DNA of 46,197 nt, taken from NCBI GenBank assembly GCA_045541735.1, contig JAZQJQ010000032.1:1-46197 (forward strand), read 5' to 3'. A program made the translations under genes and the position numbers. The stretch comes from RUG12395 sp045541735 (GTDB lineage: Bacteria; Bacillota; Clostridia; Oscillospirales; CAG-272). Shown piece by piece: positions 14,679 through 23,885 of the stretch (positions within the stretch are counted from its first letter, which is position 1; each line of letters starts with the position of its first letter). The notes under the pieces were generated by a model. The model ran no database searches. It was not told the origin of the DNA and saw only the letters and a list, made by a program, of their open reading frames with translations.

Positions 14679-15815
14679 GTGGCTTCACTTTATTTCGATA
14701 ATGCGGCAACGAGTTATCCAAAGCCTAAGAGCGTATACCAAGCCGTGACGGATGCATTGATAACGTGCTCCGGTAATCCGGGAAGAAGCACTCACAAGGA
14801 AGCCGAAAGATCTGCAAAGACTGTGTTCGATGCAAGAGAAGCTGTTTGCGGTTATTTTAATGCATCGTCGCCAAACTCAGTTTTTTTTACTTTGAATGCA
14901 ACGTCTGCATTAAATACCGCAATTTTGGGTCTTGATGGAAACGGCGGAGTTTTTGTGATTTCAGATATTGAGCATAATGCAGTGCTCCGTCCCGTGGCGG
15001 TTAAGTGCAAGAGGGAAAATGCAAACTTTAAGATTTTTAAGACCTATCCGGGTGATTTTGAAAAGACGGTAGACTCATTTCTTAATTCTTTAACAGTTAA
15101 CACCCGATGCGTGATCGTAAATGCAGCTTCAAATGTAGACGGCAGAATTCTTCCTATTAAAGAGATAGGAGAGATATGCAAAATTAAAAGTATTCCTTAT
15201 GTGATTGATGCATCTCAACTTGCGGGACATTGCAAAATTGATATGTCCAAGTTACACTGCAGTGTGCTGTGTTGTGCGGGTCACAAAGGACTTCTTTCTC
15301 CTATGGGATGCGGATTTGCTATAATCGGAGATATTGAAACTCGTTTCGCGCCACTTGTCTTCGGTGGAAACGGTCTCAATTCAAAAGATCTGTTTATAGG
15401 CGACGATCTGCCCGAGAGATTCGAATCAGGTACTGTTGGTGTGCCGGGTATAGCGGGACTGCTAGCCGGTATCCGGCATTTGGAAAGAGCAGACGACGTG
15501 CTCGTTGAAAAAGAAAAAATGAATGTTAAGTTGATCGTCGACAGACTGCAAGAGCTAAAAGGGCTTCGATTGTTTTTTTCTGAAAACGGCGTGCCGGTTA
15601 TCAGCTTTGCACACATCTGCATCGACCCGGAAGATATTGCATCCAAGCTTTCGGAGAGAAATATTGCAGTAAGAGCCGGATTCCACTGCTCTCCTCTTGC
15701 GCATTATTCGATTGGAACTTATGAAAACGGTTCCGTAAGAATAAGTCCATCTGCTTTTAACACAATAGATGATTGTATCTATTTGACAGAATGTATAAAA
15801 CGTATAGTTTTGTGA
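14679..15815 (+). CDS. cysteine desulfurase-like class V aminotransferase
   Basis: A 378-residue PLP enzyme starting at GTG 14679 (MASLYFDNAATSYPKP, the usual first motif of NifS/SufS-like proteins). The PLP lysine is Lys203 in CCAGHKGLLSPMG, and the catalytic Cys is Cys337 in AGFHCSPLAH. RFESGTVGVPGIAGL is the conserved active-site loop. These enzymes take sulfur (or selenium) from cysteine (or selenocysteine) as a persulfide. The subgroup is the CsdB-like one often linked to DUF3343, distinct from the IscS/SufS of main Fe-S assembly. It is the second gene of a two-gene unit. No scaffold gene is nearby, so the sulfur recipient is unknown. Confidence 0.88.
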   Translation: MASLYFDNAATSYPKPKSVYQAVTDALITCSGNPGRSTHKEAERSAKTVFDAREAVCGYFNASSPNSVFFTLNATSALNTAILGLDGNGGVFVISDIEHNAVLRPVAVKCKRENANFKIFKTYPGDFEKTVDSFLNSLTVNTRCVIVNAASNVDGRILPIKEIGEICKIKSIPYVIDASQLAGHCKIDMSKLHCSVLCCAGHKGLLSPMGCGFAIIGDIETRFAPLVFGGNGLNSKDLFIGDDLPERFESGTVGVPGIAGLLAGIRHLERADDVLVEKEKMNVKLIVDRLQELKGLRLFFSENGVPVISFAHICIDPEDIASKLSERNIAVRAGFHCSPLAHYSIGTYENGSVRISPSAFNTIDDCIYLTECIKRIVL

Positions 15816-15817
15816 GC

Positions 15818-15850
15818 AAAAAAAGCGGCACCGCGATTGCGGTGCCGCTT
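15818..15850 (-). terminator. intrinsic terminator of the solute-binding protein gene
   Basis: Stem AAGCGGCACCGC / GCGGTGCCGCTT around GATT (15823-15850). On the minus strand it is followed by a 7-base T run. On the plus strand there is no T run, but the hairpin may also stop the convergent desulfurase transcript. Confidence 0.85.
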
Positions 15851-15860
15851 ACAAGTAAAT

Positions 15861-17582
15861 TTATTCTACAGAGGGCCAACCTTCGTTATACCACTCAAGG
15901 TATACCTGGGATAGAGAGTCTGCAATGTCAACGTTATTCATAGTCTTCATATACTTGATGTCAGCGTTTTGACCAAGTTCAGCCTTTGCGCTTGCGCAGA
16001 ACGCCTCAAGCTCCTCATAGGTTTTACAAGCATCAAGCTTATCCTTGTACTCCTTGGAAAGAGCGGTTATATTCTTCATTGTGTCAGCATTGATGTTGCC
16101 CCAAACTTCACGGAAGCCAAGGATAACGTGAGCAGCGCACTCGCTGTTCTGGATCTTGCCGTATTCCCAAGCCTTGATATCCATTCCCTCTTCGGGATAT
16201 GCCATAAATACGTTACCGGTCTTGTTGATGTCCATCATATAATCTTTGTTAAGACGCTGAAGTTTACCGTCGTCATCAAGAGCATAGTGAACACCTTCAA
16301 TACCGTACTGAAGGAGATTGCGTAGCTCGGTGGTTGTGTTAAGAAGGGTGATGATTTCCATAGAGCGCTTAAGGTCAGCGGTGAAGGTAGACACTGCAAA
16401 GAAGGAGCTGAATACATCGTCCTCGTTTGCTATAGGAGTCTTGATGGGCTTAACGATATAATCGTCTTCGTATTCAAAACGGAGAGCATAATCACCGGTA
16501 ACTACACCAACACCGAACTCCTCGTTATCGGTTTTAGCAAAGTATCCGCCGTCCTCATACTTCTTCATACGGAGAAGGTGCTCGGAATACTTAGTAGAAA
16601 ATACGTCAGTAACGTTCATCTTCTGATTTGAAGGAGTGGTTGAGTTAACGAGCTTAACTCCGACCTGCTTCATAGAGAGGGTGTAAGTTGAAGCCAGTAC
16701 GCTGAAACCGTCACTTTCGATGTCTTCGCCCCAGAAATAGGTGAGATAGTCATCAAAAGGAGCCTTGACGGGTGCGATGGTTTCGTTAGCCTTGATATCC
16801 TCAATGAGAGAGAGACAGTCCTTGAAGTCTGAAATAGACGCTTCGTGAATATAGTACTTTTCGGCCATCTTCTTGTTTACGAGAAGATAAGTGTATTCGC
16901 CGATAATGTGGTTGTTAGGAATTGCGTATGTGCTTCCGTCAATCTTTGTGTGGTTGAAAAGTACGGGATGTATGTAGTCGTTGAGAGCTTTGGAGGTACC
17001 TGTTTCGCTGATCTCGTCATCAAGATCCTCGAGGTAAGCATTAGCTACAAGTTCCTCAAGGCGTTCGCGTCCGAGAACAAGGACGATATCGATCTGATCC
17101 TCAGGGATCTCGGGGTACTTGAGTTCAACAACACCGTAATCGTTAACGATTGTAGCCTCTTCGGTTACAACGGTAGTCTCTTCTACGGTGGTTTCAGCAA
17201 CTGTGGTGATACCTGCAGCTTTAAGGGAGCGAGCCTCTTCCTTCTTGCGCTGCTCTTCTTCGATCGCTGCCTGCTCTGCAGCTTTTATGGCCTCAAAGCG
17301 TGCGTCAAGAGCTTCGGTGTACTCACTCTCGGTGCAGAAAATAAGGTCGACATAAGTGGTAAAGCGGGATTTGGTAATGGCGTTGAATGCTTCTTCGATC
17401 AACGCTTCAGTATCCTCGCTGATCTTGTTTTCAGTAACGACCCACATATTAACGGAAACAGCCGTTCTTACTGACTGCTCCTTGTTAAGGTCATCATCGG
17501 TGATCTCGTCTTCTCCGCAACCAACGAGCATGGTCATAAGAGTAACGAGGCAAAGCATTAGTGCAAGAATTCTTCTCTTCAT
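15861..17582 (-). CDS. extracellular solute-binding lipoprotein, orphan
   Basis: A 573-residue lipoprotein. The N-terminus is a signal peptide MKRRILALMLCLVTLMTMLVGC with lipobox Cys22; ATG 17582 has GGAGGAG 4 bases upstream. Residues about 110-170 are a charged, Ala/Glu/Thr-rich low-complexity linker. The rest resembles type 1 (sugar-type) ABC substrate-binding proteins: FNHTKIDGSTYAIPNNH, SISDFKDCLSLIEDIK and ALRFEYEDDYIVKPIKTP. It would sit on the outer face of the membrane and bind a carbohydrate-like or peptide ligand. No permease or ATPase gene accompanies it. It is monocistronic, with a strong promoter and terminator, so it should be well expressed. Confidence 0.8.
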   Translation of the reverse strand: MKRRILALMLCLVTLMTMLVGCGEDEITDDDLNKEQSVRTAVSVNMWVVTENKISEDTEALIEEAFNAITKSRFTTYVDLIFCTESEYTEALDARFEAIKAAEQAAIEEEQRKKEEARSLKAAGITTVAETTVEETTVVTEEATIVNDYGVVELKYPEIPEDQIDIVLVLGRERLEELVANAYLEDLDDEISETGTSKALNDYIHPVLFNHTKIDGSTYAIPNNHIIGEYTYLLVNKKMAEKYYIHEASISDFKDCLSLIEDIKANETIAPVKAPFDDYLTYFWGEDIESDGFSVLASTYTLSMKQVGVKLVNSTTPSNQKMNVTDVFSTKYSEHLLRMKKYEDGGYFAKTDNEEFGVGVVTGDYALRFEYEDDYIVKPIKTPIANEDDVFSSFFAVSTFTADLKRSMEIITLLNTTTELRNLLQYGIEGVHYALDDDGKLQRLNKDYMMDINKTGNVFMAYPEEGMDIKAWEYGKIQNSECAAHVILGFREVWGNINADTMKNITALSKEYKDKLDACKTYEELEAFCASAKAELGQNADIKYMKTMNNVDIADSLSQVYLEWYNEGWPSVE

Positions 17583-17632
17583 GAGGCTCCTCCAAATGGA
17601 TTTTATTGCATATGCGTAATATTGCTTTGTAT

Positions 17633-17661
17633 ATTGTACAACAATTAGCATGTTATGTCAA
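17633..17661 (-). promoter_or_regulatory. promoter of the solute-binding protein gene
   Basis: Minus strand: -35 TTGACA (17656-17661), 17-bp spacer, -10 TACAAT (17633-17638). Confidence 0.75.
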
Positions 17662-17697
17662 GGATAATTTTCCAAACTAAAAAATATATTTATATTA

Positions 17698-18792
17698 TTA
17701 GTCGAGGTAGTCCTTAAGACGCTTAGAGCGGCTGGGATGTCTCAGCTTGCGGAGTGCTTTAGCTTCTATCTGACGGATGCGCTCGCGAGTGATGTTAAAC
17801 TCTTTGCCTACCTCTTCAAGGGTCCTGGACCGGCCGTCTTCGAGACCGAAACGTAACTTCAGAACGTGCTCTTCTCTGGGGGTAAGAGTATGAAGCACTT
17901 CGTTTATCTGCTCCTTGAGGAGTGAGTAAGATGCAGTTTCAGCGGGAGCGGGAGAATCGTTATCCTCGATGAAATCTCCGAGATGGCTGTCTTCTTCCTC
18001 ACCGATGGGTGTTTCGAGCGAAACGGGGTCGAGAGCTATCTTCATTATCTCTCTCACCTTTTCGGTGCTCATGCCCATTCTTTCCGCTACTTCTGCAGCT
18101 GTTGCCTCATGACCCAGTTCTTGAAGAAGCTGGCGTTGATATCTGCTTACTTTATGAATGGTTTCGACCATATGAACTGGAATTCTGATCGTGCGGGCCT
18201 GGTCGGCAATGGCTCTTGTTATAGCTTGTCTAATCCACCATGTTGCGTACGTTGAGAATTTATAACCCTTGGTGTAATCGAACTTTTCTACAGCCTTCAT
18301 AAGTCCGAGGTTGCCTTCCTGAATAAGGTCGAGGAAGAACATACCTTTGCCGACGTATCTCTTGGCGATCGATACAACGAGACGAAGGTTTGCTTCAACA
18401 AGTTCGGTCTTTGCATCCTCATCGCCGTTTGCGATCCGCTCAGCAAGGACAAGTTCTCTATCTGTGTCGAGAAGCGGAATTCGTCCTATTTCCTTGAGAT
18501 ACATTCTTACCGGATCATCGATCACAAGTCCGTCCTGGGCAAGAGGCTGTTCGGGAGCATCGACGCTTTCGTTGTTATCAACGCTTGAATCGATATCCTC
18601 AAAATCATCAGGATCTATGAAACCGGTGATCTCGATACCGTTACTCTCGATAGTTTCATAGAGCTTTTCCATTTGTTCAATATCCAGATCAACATCCTCA
18701 AGCGCTTCAAGTATATCGCCGTTAGAGAGTGATCCCTTCTGCTTGCCCTTTTCGATAAGGGCTTTCAAATCAAATCCTTTTTCGTTAGCCAT
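17698..18792 (-). CDS. rpoD: primary RNA polymerase sigma factor
   Basis: A 364-residue sigma-70 factor (SigA/RpoD). Region 1.1 is at the N-terminus, followed by an acidic stretch. Region 1.2-2.1 starts at DDPVRMYLKEIGRIPLL, region 2.3-2.4 is GYKFSTYATWWIRQAITRAI, region 3 follows, and region 4.2 is RTLEEVGKEFNITRERIRQIE. It directs RNA polymerase to the TTGACA/TATAAT promoters seen across this window. It is the last gene of the dgt-dnaG-rpoD macromolecular-synthesis operon, 22 bp after dnaG. No convincing terminator follows; only an A/T-rich weak hairpin is present. Confidence 0.97.
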   Translation of the reverse strand: MANEKGFDLKALIEKGKQKGSLSNGDILEALEDVDLDIEQMEKLYETIESNGIEITGFIDPDDFEDIDSSVDNNESVDAPEQPLAQDGLVIDDPVRMYLKEIGRIPLLDTDRELVLAERIANGDEDAKTELVEANLRLVVSIAKRYVGKGMFFLDLIQEGNLGLMKAVEKFDYTKGYKFSTYATWWIRQAITRAIADQARTIRIPVHMVETIHKVSRYQRQLLQELGHEATAAEVAERMGMSTEKVREIMKIALDPVSLETPIGEEEDSHLGDFIEDNDSPAPAETASYSLLKEQINEVLHTLTPREEHVLKLRFGLEDGRSRTLEEVGKEFNITRERIRQIEAKALRKLRHPSRSKRLKDYLD

Positions 18793-18814
18793 TTTAAACC
18801 TTCCGTTGCATTAA

Positions 18815-20572
18815 TTATTTCTTATTTATGGACAAGAAGTATTCGGCAAGTTCGTCTGCCGTAAGCTCCTTATCGGAAACAGATTTTTTGCGGCTCTCCG
18901 CACGCAGCGCTGCGCACAGCTCGGTAAACTCTTTTTCTCCGTTTTCTGATAGATTATACCTTTTCATTTTCATAGCTTCAAGGCGCGACATTTCGTCAAC
19001 ACTAAGCTCAGCTCCAAGCTCTGATTCAAGGAAATCGCCTTCTGCGTGTGACATTATTGTCTTAAACAACTTTCTTCCGAAATCAGTAACAAAATCTTGC
19101 TCATTCAGCATATCCTGATTTTTCAAAAGAAGGTCTCTGTTCTCTTGCATCAAAAGCAAAAGCGCGATTATTTGTTCCTCGGTATTGGCAGCATAAACGT
19201 TGGAAACAAATTCGGGATTGATGCGGTCGCCGATGCCGGATGCCTGACGAAGTGCATCTTCCCTTTCTCGGTTTTTACGCTCGCGTTCGAGTCTTCGCAT
19301 TATCTTCTTTGTATCGGACTCGATCGCCTCCGGTTTTACTCCAAGTTCTTCAGCTATCTCGCGAGTGTAGATATCACGTTCTGCAGATGAATATACCCCG
19401 GCAAGCATTCGGCAGATCTCAGATAGAGCGCGTACCTTACCGTCTGTTTCGTTCATATCATATTTCGCAAGAATTGCATCAAGAGTGAATCGGAATTTTG
19501 ATTTAGATTCTCCTATGAGCTTGGAGAATGCCGGAGCACCGTACTTTTTTATAAATTCGTCGGGGTCCTTTGCGCCCTTTACGTTAAGAACCGTAGTTTC
19601 GGTTCCGGTTTCGGTAATCAATCTGATGGCTTTTTCAGCCGCAGCCTGACCGGCGGCATCGCTGTCATAACAAATTACAACTTTTTTTGTATACTTTGCC
19701 ATTAGACGAGCCTGATCGGGCGTGATGGCAGTACCCAGAGTAGCAACAGCGTTCTCAAAGCCTGCCGCGTGTAACGCTATAACGTCCATATAGCCTTCGC
19801 AGAGTATCATCTTCTCGGAACAGGAGTTTTTTGCATATCTCAGAGCGTAAAGATTCTTTCTCTTCCTGAATACCGGTGTGTCTGAGGAATTCAAATACTT
19901 CCTCGGATCGGAATCATCTATGATGCGTCCTCCGAAAGCCACGACGTTTCCCGATACGTCGATTATCGGAAACATAAGTCGTTTTCGGAACATATCAAAG
20001 GGGCGTCCGGTCTTTGAACTGATGCCGACAAGAAATGCCGCGTTCATCTCTTCCTTGGTATAACCGAGATCTTCAAGGTAAGGATAAAGAGTCGAAAAAG
20101 AATCCGGAGCGAATCCTATTCCGAAGTGTTTGATTATCTCCTCCGTCAGTCCGCGTTTTTGGGCATATTCTCTTCCGGGGGCACCGGCAGGATCGTTAAA
20201 CAGCACGTCTCTGAAGAATCTTGCGGCGGCTTTGTTCATTTCGTAAAAACGTCGTTTATCGAATCTCGGAGCATCTGTATCGGTAGTGATCACGTCAATG
20301 CCGACACGTCTGCCCAGATATTCGAGCGCTTCGGTGTATTCAAGTCCCTCTGCCCTGCGGACAAGGCTGATTACGTCACCACCGGCGCCGCAACCGAAGC
20401 AGTAAAAAGACTGCCTTGCAACAAAAATTGTGCAGGACGGAGTTTTTTCAGAATGAAATGGACAAGCGCAGACCAAATTTGAGCCGGCTCGTTTCAAAAC
20501 GGCATACTGTGCCATTACGTCCTCTATGGGATTTCTTGCTTTAATTTCCTCTACTATTTTTTGATCTATCAT
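18815..20572 (-). CDS. dnaG: DNA primase
   Basis: A 585-residue primase that makes RNA primers at the replication fork. The N-terminal CHC2 zinc finger has Cys37, His40, Cys58 and Cys61 (CPFHSEKTPS ... FYCFGCGAGG). The catalytic TOPRIM core includes LCEGYMDVIAL and CYDSDAAGQAA, and a helicase-binding C-terminal domain follows. ATG 20572 is chosen because GGAAGGGA is 4-5 bases upstream and the family starts there; an upstream ATG at 20599 would lie inside dgt. It starts 1 base past the dgt stop, so translation is coupled. Confidence 0.97.
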   Translation of the reverse strand: MIDQKIVEEIKARNPIEDVMAQYAVLKRAGSNLVCACPFHSEKTPSCTIFVARQSFYCFGCGAGGDVISLVRRAEGLEYTEALEYLGRRVGIDVITTDTDAPRFDKRRFYEMNKAAARFFRDVLFNDPAGAPGREYAQKRGLTEEIIKHFGIGFAPDSFSTLYPYLEDLGYTKEEMNAAFLVGISSKTGRPFDMFRKRLMFPIIDVSGNVVAFGGRIIDDSDPRKYLNSSDTPVFRKRKNLYALRYAKNSCSEKMILCEGYMDVIALHAAGFENAVATLGTAITPDQARLMAKYTKKVVICYDSDAAGQAAAEKAIRLITETGTETTVLNVKGAKDPDEFIKKYGAPAFSKLIGESKSKFRFTLDAILAKYDMNETDGKVRALSEICRMLAGVYSSAERDIYTREIAEELGVKPEAIESDTKKIMRRLERERKNREREDALRQASGIGDRINPEFVSNVYAANTEEQIIALLLLMQENRDLLLKNQDMLNEQDFVTDFGRKLFKTIMSHAEGDFLESELGAELSVDEMSRLEAMKMKRYNLSENGEKEFTELCAALRAESRKKSVSDKELTADELAEYFLSINKK

Positions 20573-20573
20573 T

Positions 20574-21581
20574 TTATCCCTTCCAGACGGCAGGTACAAA
20601 TAGATTCGTATACAAATCTATAGCGAATCTGTCAGTCATACTTGAAATAAAATCACAAACAGCTCGAGGTACGCCTTCTTCATCCTTTATTTTGTCGTAA
20701 GGAGGCGGCAGTTTTTCGGGGTAGTCGATGTAGTGCTCATAAAGAGCTTCGAGCATAACTTTTGCTTTTTCCTCTTCGCCTTTCGCTTTAGGGTTGGTAT
20801 AAACGCTCCTGAAGAGAAAAGCACGCAGCTCGTCGGTCGCCTTGCTTACTTCCTCGGTCATTGCGATCTTATCATTATCTTCACTTTGAGCTATGAGGGA
20901 ATAGACCATTGTGTTTATGCGCTCGCTGTGGCCTCGGCCCAGGATCTTCAGAAGATTGGACGGAATATCGTCAAGAGAAAGGATACCCGCACGGCACGCA
21001 TCATCGATATCGTGATTTATGTATGCTATACGGTCGGCAAATTTCACGACGACTCCTTCAAGCGTTGAAGCCATATCGGAACCGGTGTGATTGAGTATAC
21101 CGTCCTTAACTTCAGCCGTTAGATTGAGTCCTTTGCCGTCTTTTTCGATCTTTTCAACAACTCGTACGCTTTGCGCAGAATGGGAAAAATCGTGCGAATA
21201 GAGTTTGCGCATTGCGGCTTCGCCTGCATGACCGAAAGGCGTGTGTCCAAGATCGTGACCAAGTGCAATAGCTTCCGTGAGATCCTCGTTTAGCCTGAGA
21301 GCACGCGCAATGATACGCGCGATCTGCGACACTTCAAGCGTGTGAGTCATTCTGGTTCTGTAATGTTCATCCTGAGGAAGCAAAAACACTTGGGTCTTGT
21401 GCATCAGCCTTCTGAACGCTTTTGAGTGTATGATCTTGTCTCTGTCGCGTTGAAATTCAGTTCTTATCTTACAAGGTTCATAAGGGTGTACTCTGCCTGT
21501 GGTATTTGAGGTCAGGAACGCGTATGGAGAAAGAGTGGATTTTTCTCGATCAAGGAATATCTGACTGATATTTTCCGACAT
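20574..21581 (-). CDS. dgt: dGTP triphosphohydrolase-like HD-domain protein
   Basis: A 335-residue HD hydrolase of the dGTPase-like family. The metal-binding histidines are in RMTHTLEVSQIA (His80) and ALGHDLGHTPFGHAGE (His109-Asp110), followed by INHDIDDACRAGI. The family cleaves dNTPs to nucleosides and tripolyphosphate, which tunes dNTP pools. This is the shorter clostridial type that sits ahead of dnaG and rpoD, consistent with coupling nucleotide supply to replication. It is the first gene of that operon; GCAGGTG precedes the ATG. The promoter is not clear: a TTGAGA lies upstream, but the -10 is weak. Confidence 0.92.
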   Translation of the reverse strand: MSENISQIFLDREKSTLSPYAFLTSNTTGRVHPYEPCKIRTEFQRDRDKIIHSKAFRRLMHKTQVFLLPQDEHYRTRMTHTLEVSQIARIIARALRLNEDLTEAIALGHDLGHTPFGHAGEAAMRKLYSHDFSHSAQSVRVVEKIEKDGKGLNLTAEVKDGILNHTGSDMASTLEGVVVKFADRIAYINHDIDDACRAGILSLDDIPSNLLKILGRGHSERINTMVYSLIAQSEDNDKIAMTEEVSKATDELRAFLFRSVYTNPKAKGEEEKAKVMLEALYEHYIDYPEKLPPPYDKIKDEEGVPRAVCDFISSMTDRFAIDLYTNLFVPAVWKG

Positions 21582-21629
21582 TATTACACCTGCTTTCTCA
21601 ATTTAGATCATCAAATACTAATATACGCA

Positions 21630-21680
21630 AAAAGTCTCAAAAAAACTTTAATTTTTTGAAAAAAGTTTTTTTGAGACGAT
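21630..21680 (-). terminator. strong intrinsic terminator of yigZ
   Basis: Perfect 16-bp stem GTCTCAAAAAAACTTT / AAAGTTTTTTTGAGAC (21634-21649 and 21662-21677) directly after the yigZ stop, followed on the minus strand by TTTTTGCG. It isolates yigZ from dgt. Confidence 0.85.
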
Positions 21681-21682
21681 TT

Positions 21683-22315
21683 TTAACTGTTTATGGGGAC
21701 AAGTTCATCCGTTATACCTAATAGATCGGTATTAATGCGCTTCGAAAATGTGTCTGAAATCTTATCGACCGATTTATCGGCTTCAGATTCGCTGCAAATG
21801 AAGGTAACTGTAACATTTTCCGAAAAAACCGGAGTGATACTTTTTGCACCCATACTTTCAAGTAAATACTTTAGTTTGTCAAAATCCTTATATTCGCAAA
21901 TACATCGCATATGAGCTACTGTGCGATATTCCCCGAGCTCTGCCGCATCAAGAGCGGCTTTTGCTGATGCGGAATATGCGCGAACAAGTCCCGGTGCACC
22001 TAGTAGGACCCCCCCGAAATATCTCGTAACCGTTATCACCACATCGGTAAGACCGCGTTTTTTAATAAGATCCAGAATAGGTAAACCGGCTGTACCTGAG
22101 GGCTCTCCGTCGTCATTTGCACGTACGGTCCTTCCCTTGTCTAGGTAATATGCAGAGCAGACGTGCCGTGCATCTCGGTGCTTTTTGCGCTCGCGTTCTA
22201 TGATATCAAGCGCATCTTTCTCTGAGCGGACGGGTGATGCAACGGCTATGAAGCGCGATTTTTTTTCAATGATCTCTGCGGTTGCGGTCGAAAGCAGTGT
22301 TGTTCCTTTACTCAT
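21683..22315 (-). CDS. YigZ/IMPACT family protein
   Basis: A 210-residue protein of the YigZ (UPF0029, IMPACT-like) family. The N-terminal domain has the signature DDGEPSGTAGLPIL and RYFGGVLLGAPGLVRAYS, and a small C-terminal ferredoxin-like domain follows. The eukaryotic relative IMPACT regulates the Gcn2 kinase; the bacterial role is not established, though binding to nucleic acid or ribosomes has been proposed. The start overlaps the end of hflX by 8 bp, so it is translated by coupling. The pairing with hflX hints at a ribosome-related function (inference). Confidence 0.92.
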   Translation of the reverse strand: MSKGTTLLSTATAEIIEKKSRFIAVASPVRSEKDALDIIERERKKHRDARHVCSAYYLDKGRTVRANDDGEPSGTAGLPILDLIKKRGLTDVVITVTRYFGGVLLGAPGLVRAYSASAKAALDAAELGEYRTVAHMRCICEYKDFDKLKYLLESMGAKSITPVFSENVTVTFICSESEADKSVDKISDTFSKRINTDLLGITDELVPINS

Positions 22316-23585
22316 CTTCCGTCACCACATATTCTGCAAACATTCCAAGAACCTTTGCATCGGCAGAAAGCCGAACGGTCGTACCTTCGTCTCCGTATTC
22401 GGCGTCTTCAACAGCTGTAAGTGCGTAAAGCTTATTTAAGTCGCCTTCTTTTACGTATGGAAAGAATAGTGTTACATCTCGTTTGCCGTTTCTCACTACT
22501 ATCTGCAACAGCTCGGCAAGTCTGTCAAGACCTCTGCCGTCAAGCGCTGATACCGCACAAGCATAAATGCCGTCCGTTTCGTCAAAATTGGGCACAAAAG
22601 GCATTTCTGTGCAAGCATCGATTTTATTGAAAACGTATATTCTAGGTTTATCGTCGGCTTTCAATTCGCTAAGGAGCTGCTCCGTTACAGCAGTCTGGGA
22701 TGAAGCTTCTGGATCAGAAGCATCAATCACTATTATTATGAAATCGGCAAACTGAACTTCTTCGAGAGTAGATCTAAAAGCAGAGATGAGCTGATGGGGG
22801 AGATTTCTTATAAAACCAACCGTGTCGGTGAGAAGCATCTCCGAACCGTCAGGTAAAGTAAACCTGCGTGTTGTCGGGTCAAGCGTTGCGAAAAGCTTAT
22901 CTTCTGCAAGAATATCGGAATCGCAAAGCGCATTTGTCAGTGTTGATTTTCCGGCGTTCGTATACCCTGCTATCGCCGCCTTCGGTATTCCGCTCTTTTC
23001 CCTTGCATGGCGCATTGTAACACGGTTCTTTTCAATTTCCGCAAGCTCTTTTCGAAGTGCATCCATTCTTCTGTGGATATGTCTTCTGTCAGTTTCAAGC
23101 TTTGATTCACCGGGGCCGCGTGTGCCTATACGTCCTTCAAGACGGGACATATCCTTACCTTTACCCATAAGGCGCGGCGCTGTGTAAGAAAGCTGTGCAA
23201 GTTCCACCTGAAGCTTACCCTCGCGCGTAACCGCGTGCAGTGCGAATATATCGAGTATAAGCATACTGCGGTCAATAACATCGGGACCATTAAGCTCTTC
23301 TTCGATATTTCTTATTTGCGACGGCGAGAGCTCACAATCGAATACAACGAGTGAAATATCGTTTTTTTCGCATATGTCCTTTAGCTCTTCTATCTTGCCC
23401 TTGCCGATACAAGTTCTGACATCGGGTGCCTCTCGGTTTTGCGTAACAGCGGCAAAGCATTCGCCGCCGGCGGTATCGATAAGTCTTGCAAGCTCCTCTA
23501 TGCTTGCTTCTGTTCCCGTTTGGCCGGGAAGCTCAAGTCCTACTATAACTGCGCGTACATTTTCATTTTCGTTAAAGGTGTTCAT
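22308..23585 (-). CDS. hflX: GTPase HflX
   Basis: A 425-residue GTPase that binds the 50S subunit and splits or rescues stalled ribosomes. The N-terminal HflX domain (about 10-190) includes DVRTCIGKGKIEEL and a glycine-rich linker GPGESKLETDRRHIHRRM. The G domain has G1 GYTNAGKST, G3 DTVGF and G4 NKID. AAAGGAGG lies 5 bases before the ATG. It is preceded by the rpmE terminator; no separate promoter is obvious, so it may depend on read-through from rpmE. Confidence 0.95.
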   Translation of the reverse strand: MNTFNENENVRAVIVGLELPGQTGTEASIEELARLIDTAGGECFAAVTQNREAPDVRTCIGKGKIEELKDICEKNDISLVVFDCELSPSQIRNIEEELNGPDVIDRSMLILDIFALHAVTREGKLQVELAQLSYTAPRLMGKGKDMSRLEGRIGTRGPGESKLETDRRHIHRRMDALRKELAEIEKNRVTMRHAREKSGIPKAAIAGYTNAGKSTLTNALCDSDILAEDKLFATLDPTTRRFTLPDGSEMLLTDTVGFIRNLPHQLISAFRSTLEEVQFADFIIIVIDASDPEASSQTAVTEQLLSELKADDKPRIYVFNKIDACTEMPFVPNFDETDGIYACAVSALDGRGLDRLAELLQIVVRNGKRDVTLFFPYVKEGDLNKLYALTAVEDAEYGDEGTTVRLSADAKVLGMFAEYVVTEDE

Positions 23586-23611
23586 ATATCCTCCTTTCAG
23601 ATTGAGGAAAA

Positions 23612-23648
23612 GTAAAACGGGGCAAGCGATAAATCACCTGCCCCGAAA
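23612..23648 (-). terminator. intrinsic terminator between rpmE and hflX
   Basis: Stem CGGGGCA / TGCCCCG (23618-23624 and 23639-23645) with a 14-base loop, followed on the minus strand by TTTTAC. It probably only partly stops rpmE transcripts. Confidence 0.65.
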
Positions 23649-23660
23649 AAATTCTGCTTA

Positions 23661-23858
23661 TTACTTGCCAAGACGCTTGTTGAACTTATCAACACGTCCG
23701 CCGACATCAACGAACTTCTGCTTGCCGGTAAAGAAGGGATGGCACTTAGAGCAGATATCTACTCTCATATCACCCTTGGTAGACTTGGTCTCTATGACCT
23801 CGCCGCATGCGCAAATAATCTTAGCGTCCTTATATTCGGGATGGATACCGTTCTTCAT
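23661..23858 (-). CDS. rpmE: 50S ribosomal protein L31 (zinc-binding form)
   Basis: A 65-residue L31. It keeps the four-cysteine zinc ribbon Cys16, Cys18, Cys36 and Cys39 (CAC ... CSKC), so it is the C+ form, and has the typical CHPFFTGKQKFVD and GGRVDKFNKR ends. L31 bridges the two subunits in the central protuberance. Its promoter carries a long inverted repeat (23886-23926) that may be an operator. Zinc-dependent control is known for L31 paralogs in Bacillus, but usually of the C- form. Confidence 0.97.
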   Translation of the reverse strand: MKNGIHPEYKDAKIICACGEVIETKSTKGDMRVDICSKCHPFFTGKQKFVDVGGRVDKFNKRLGK

Positions 23859-23885
23859 TCTTATTCACACCTTTCTCGTTACTTC

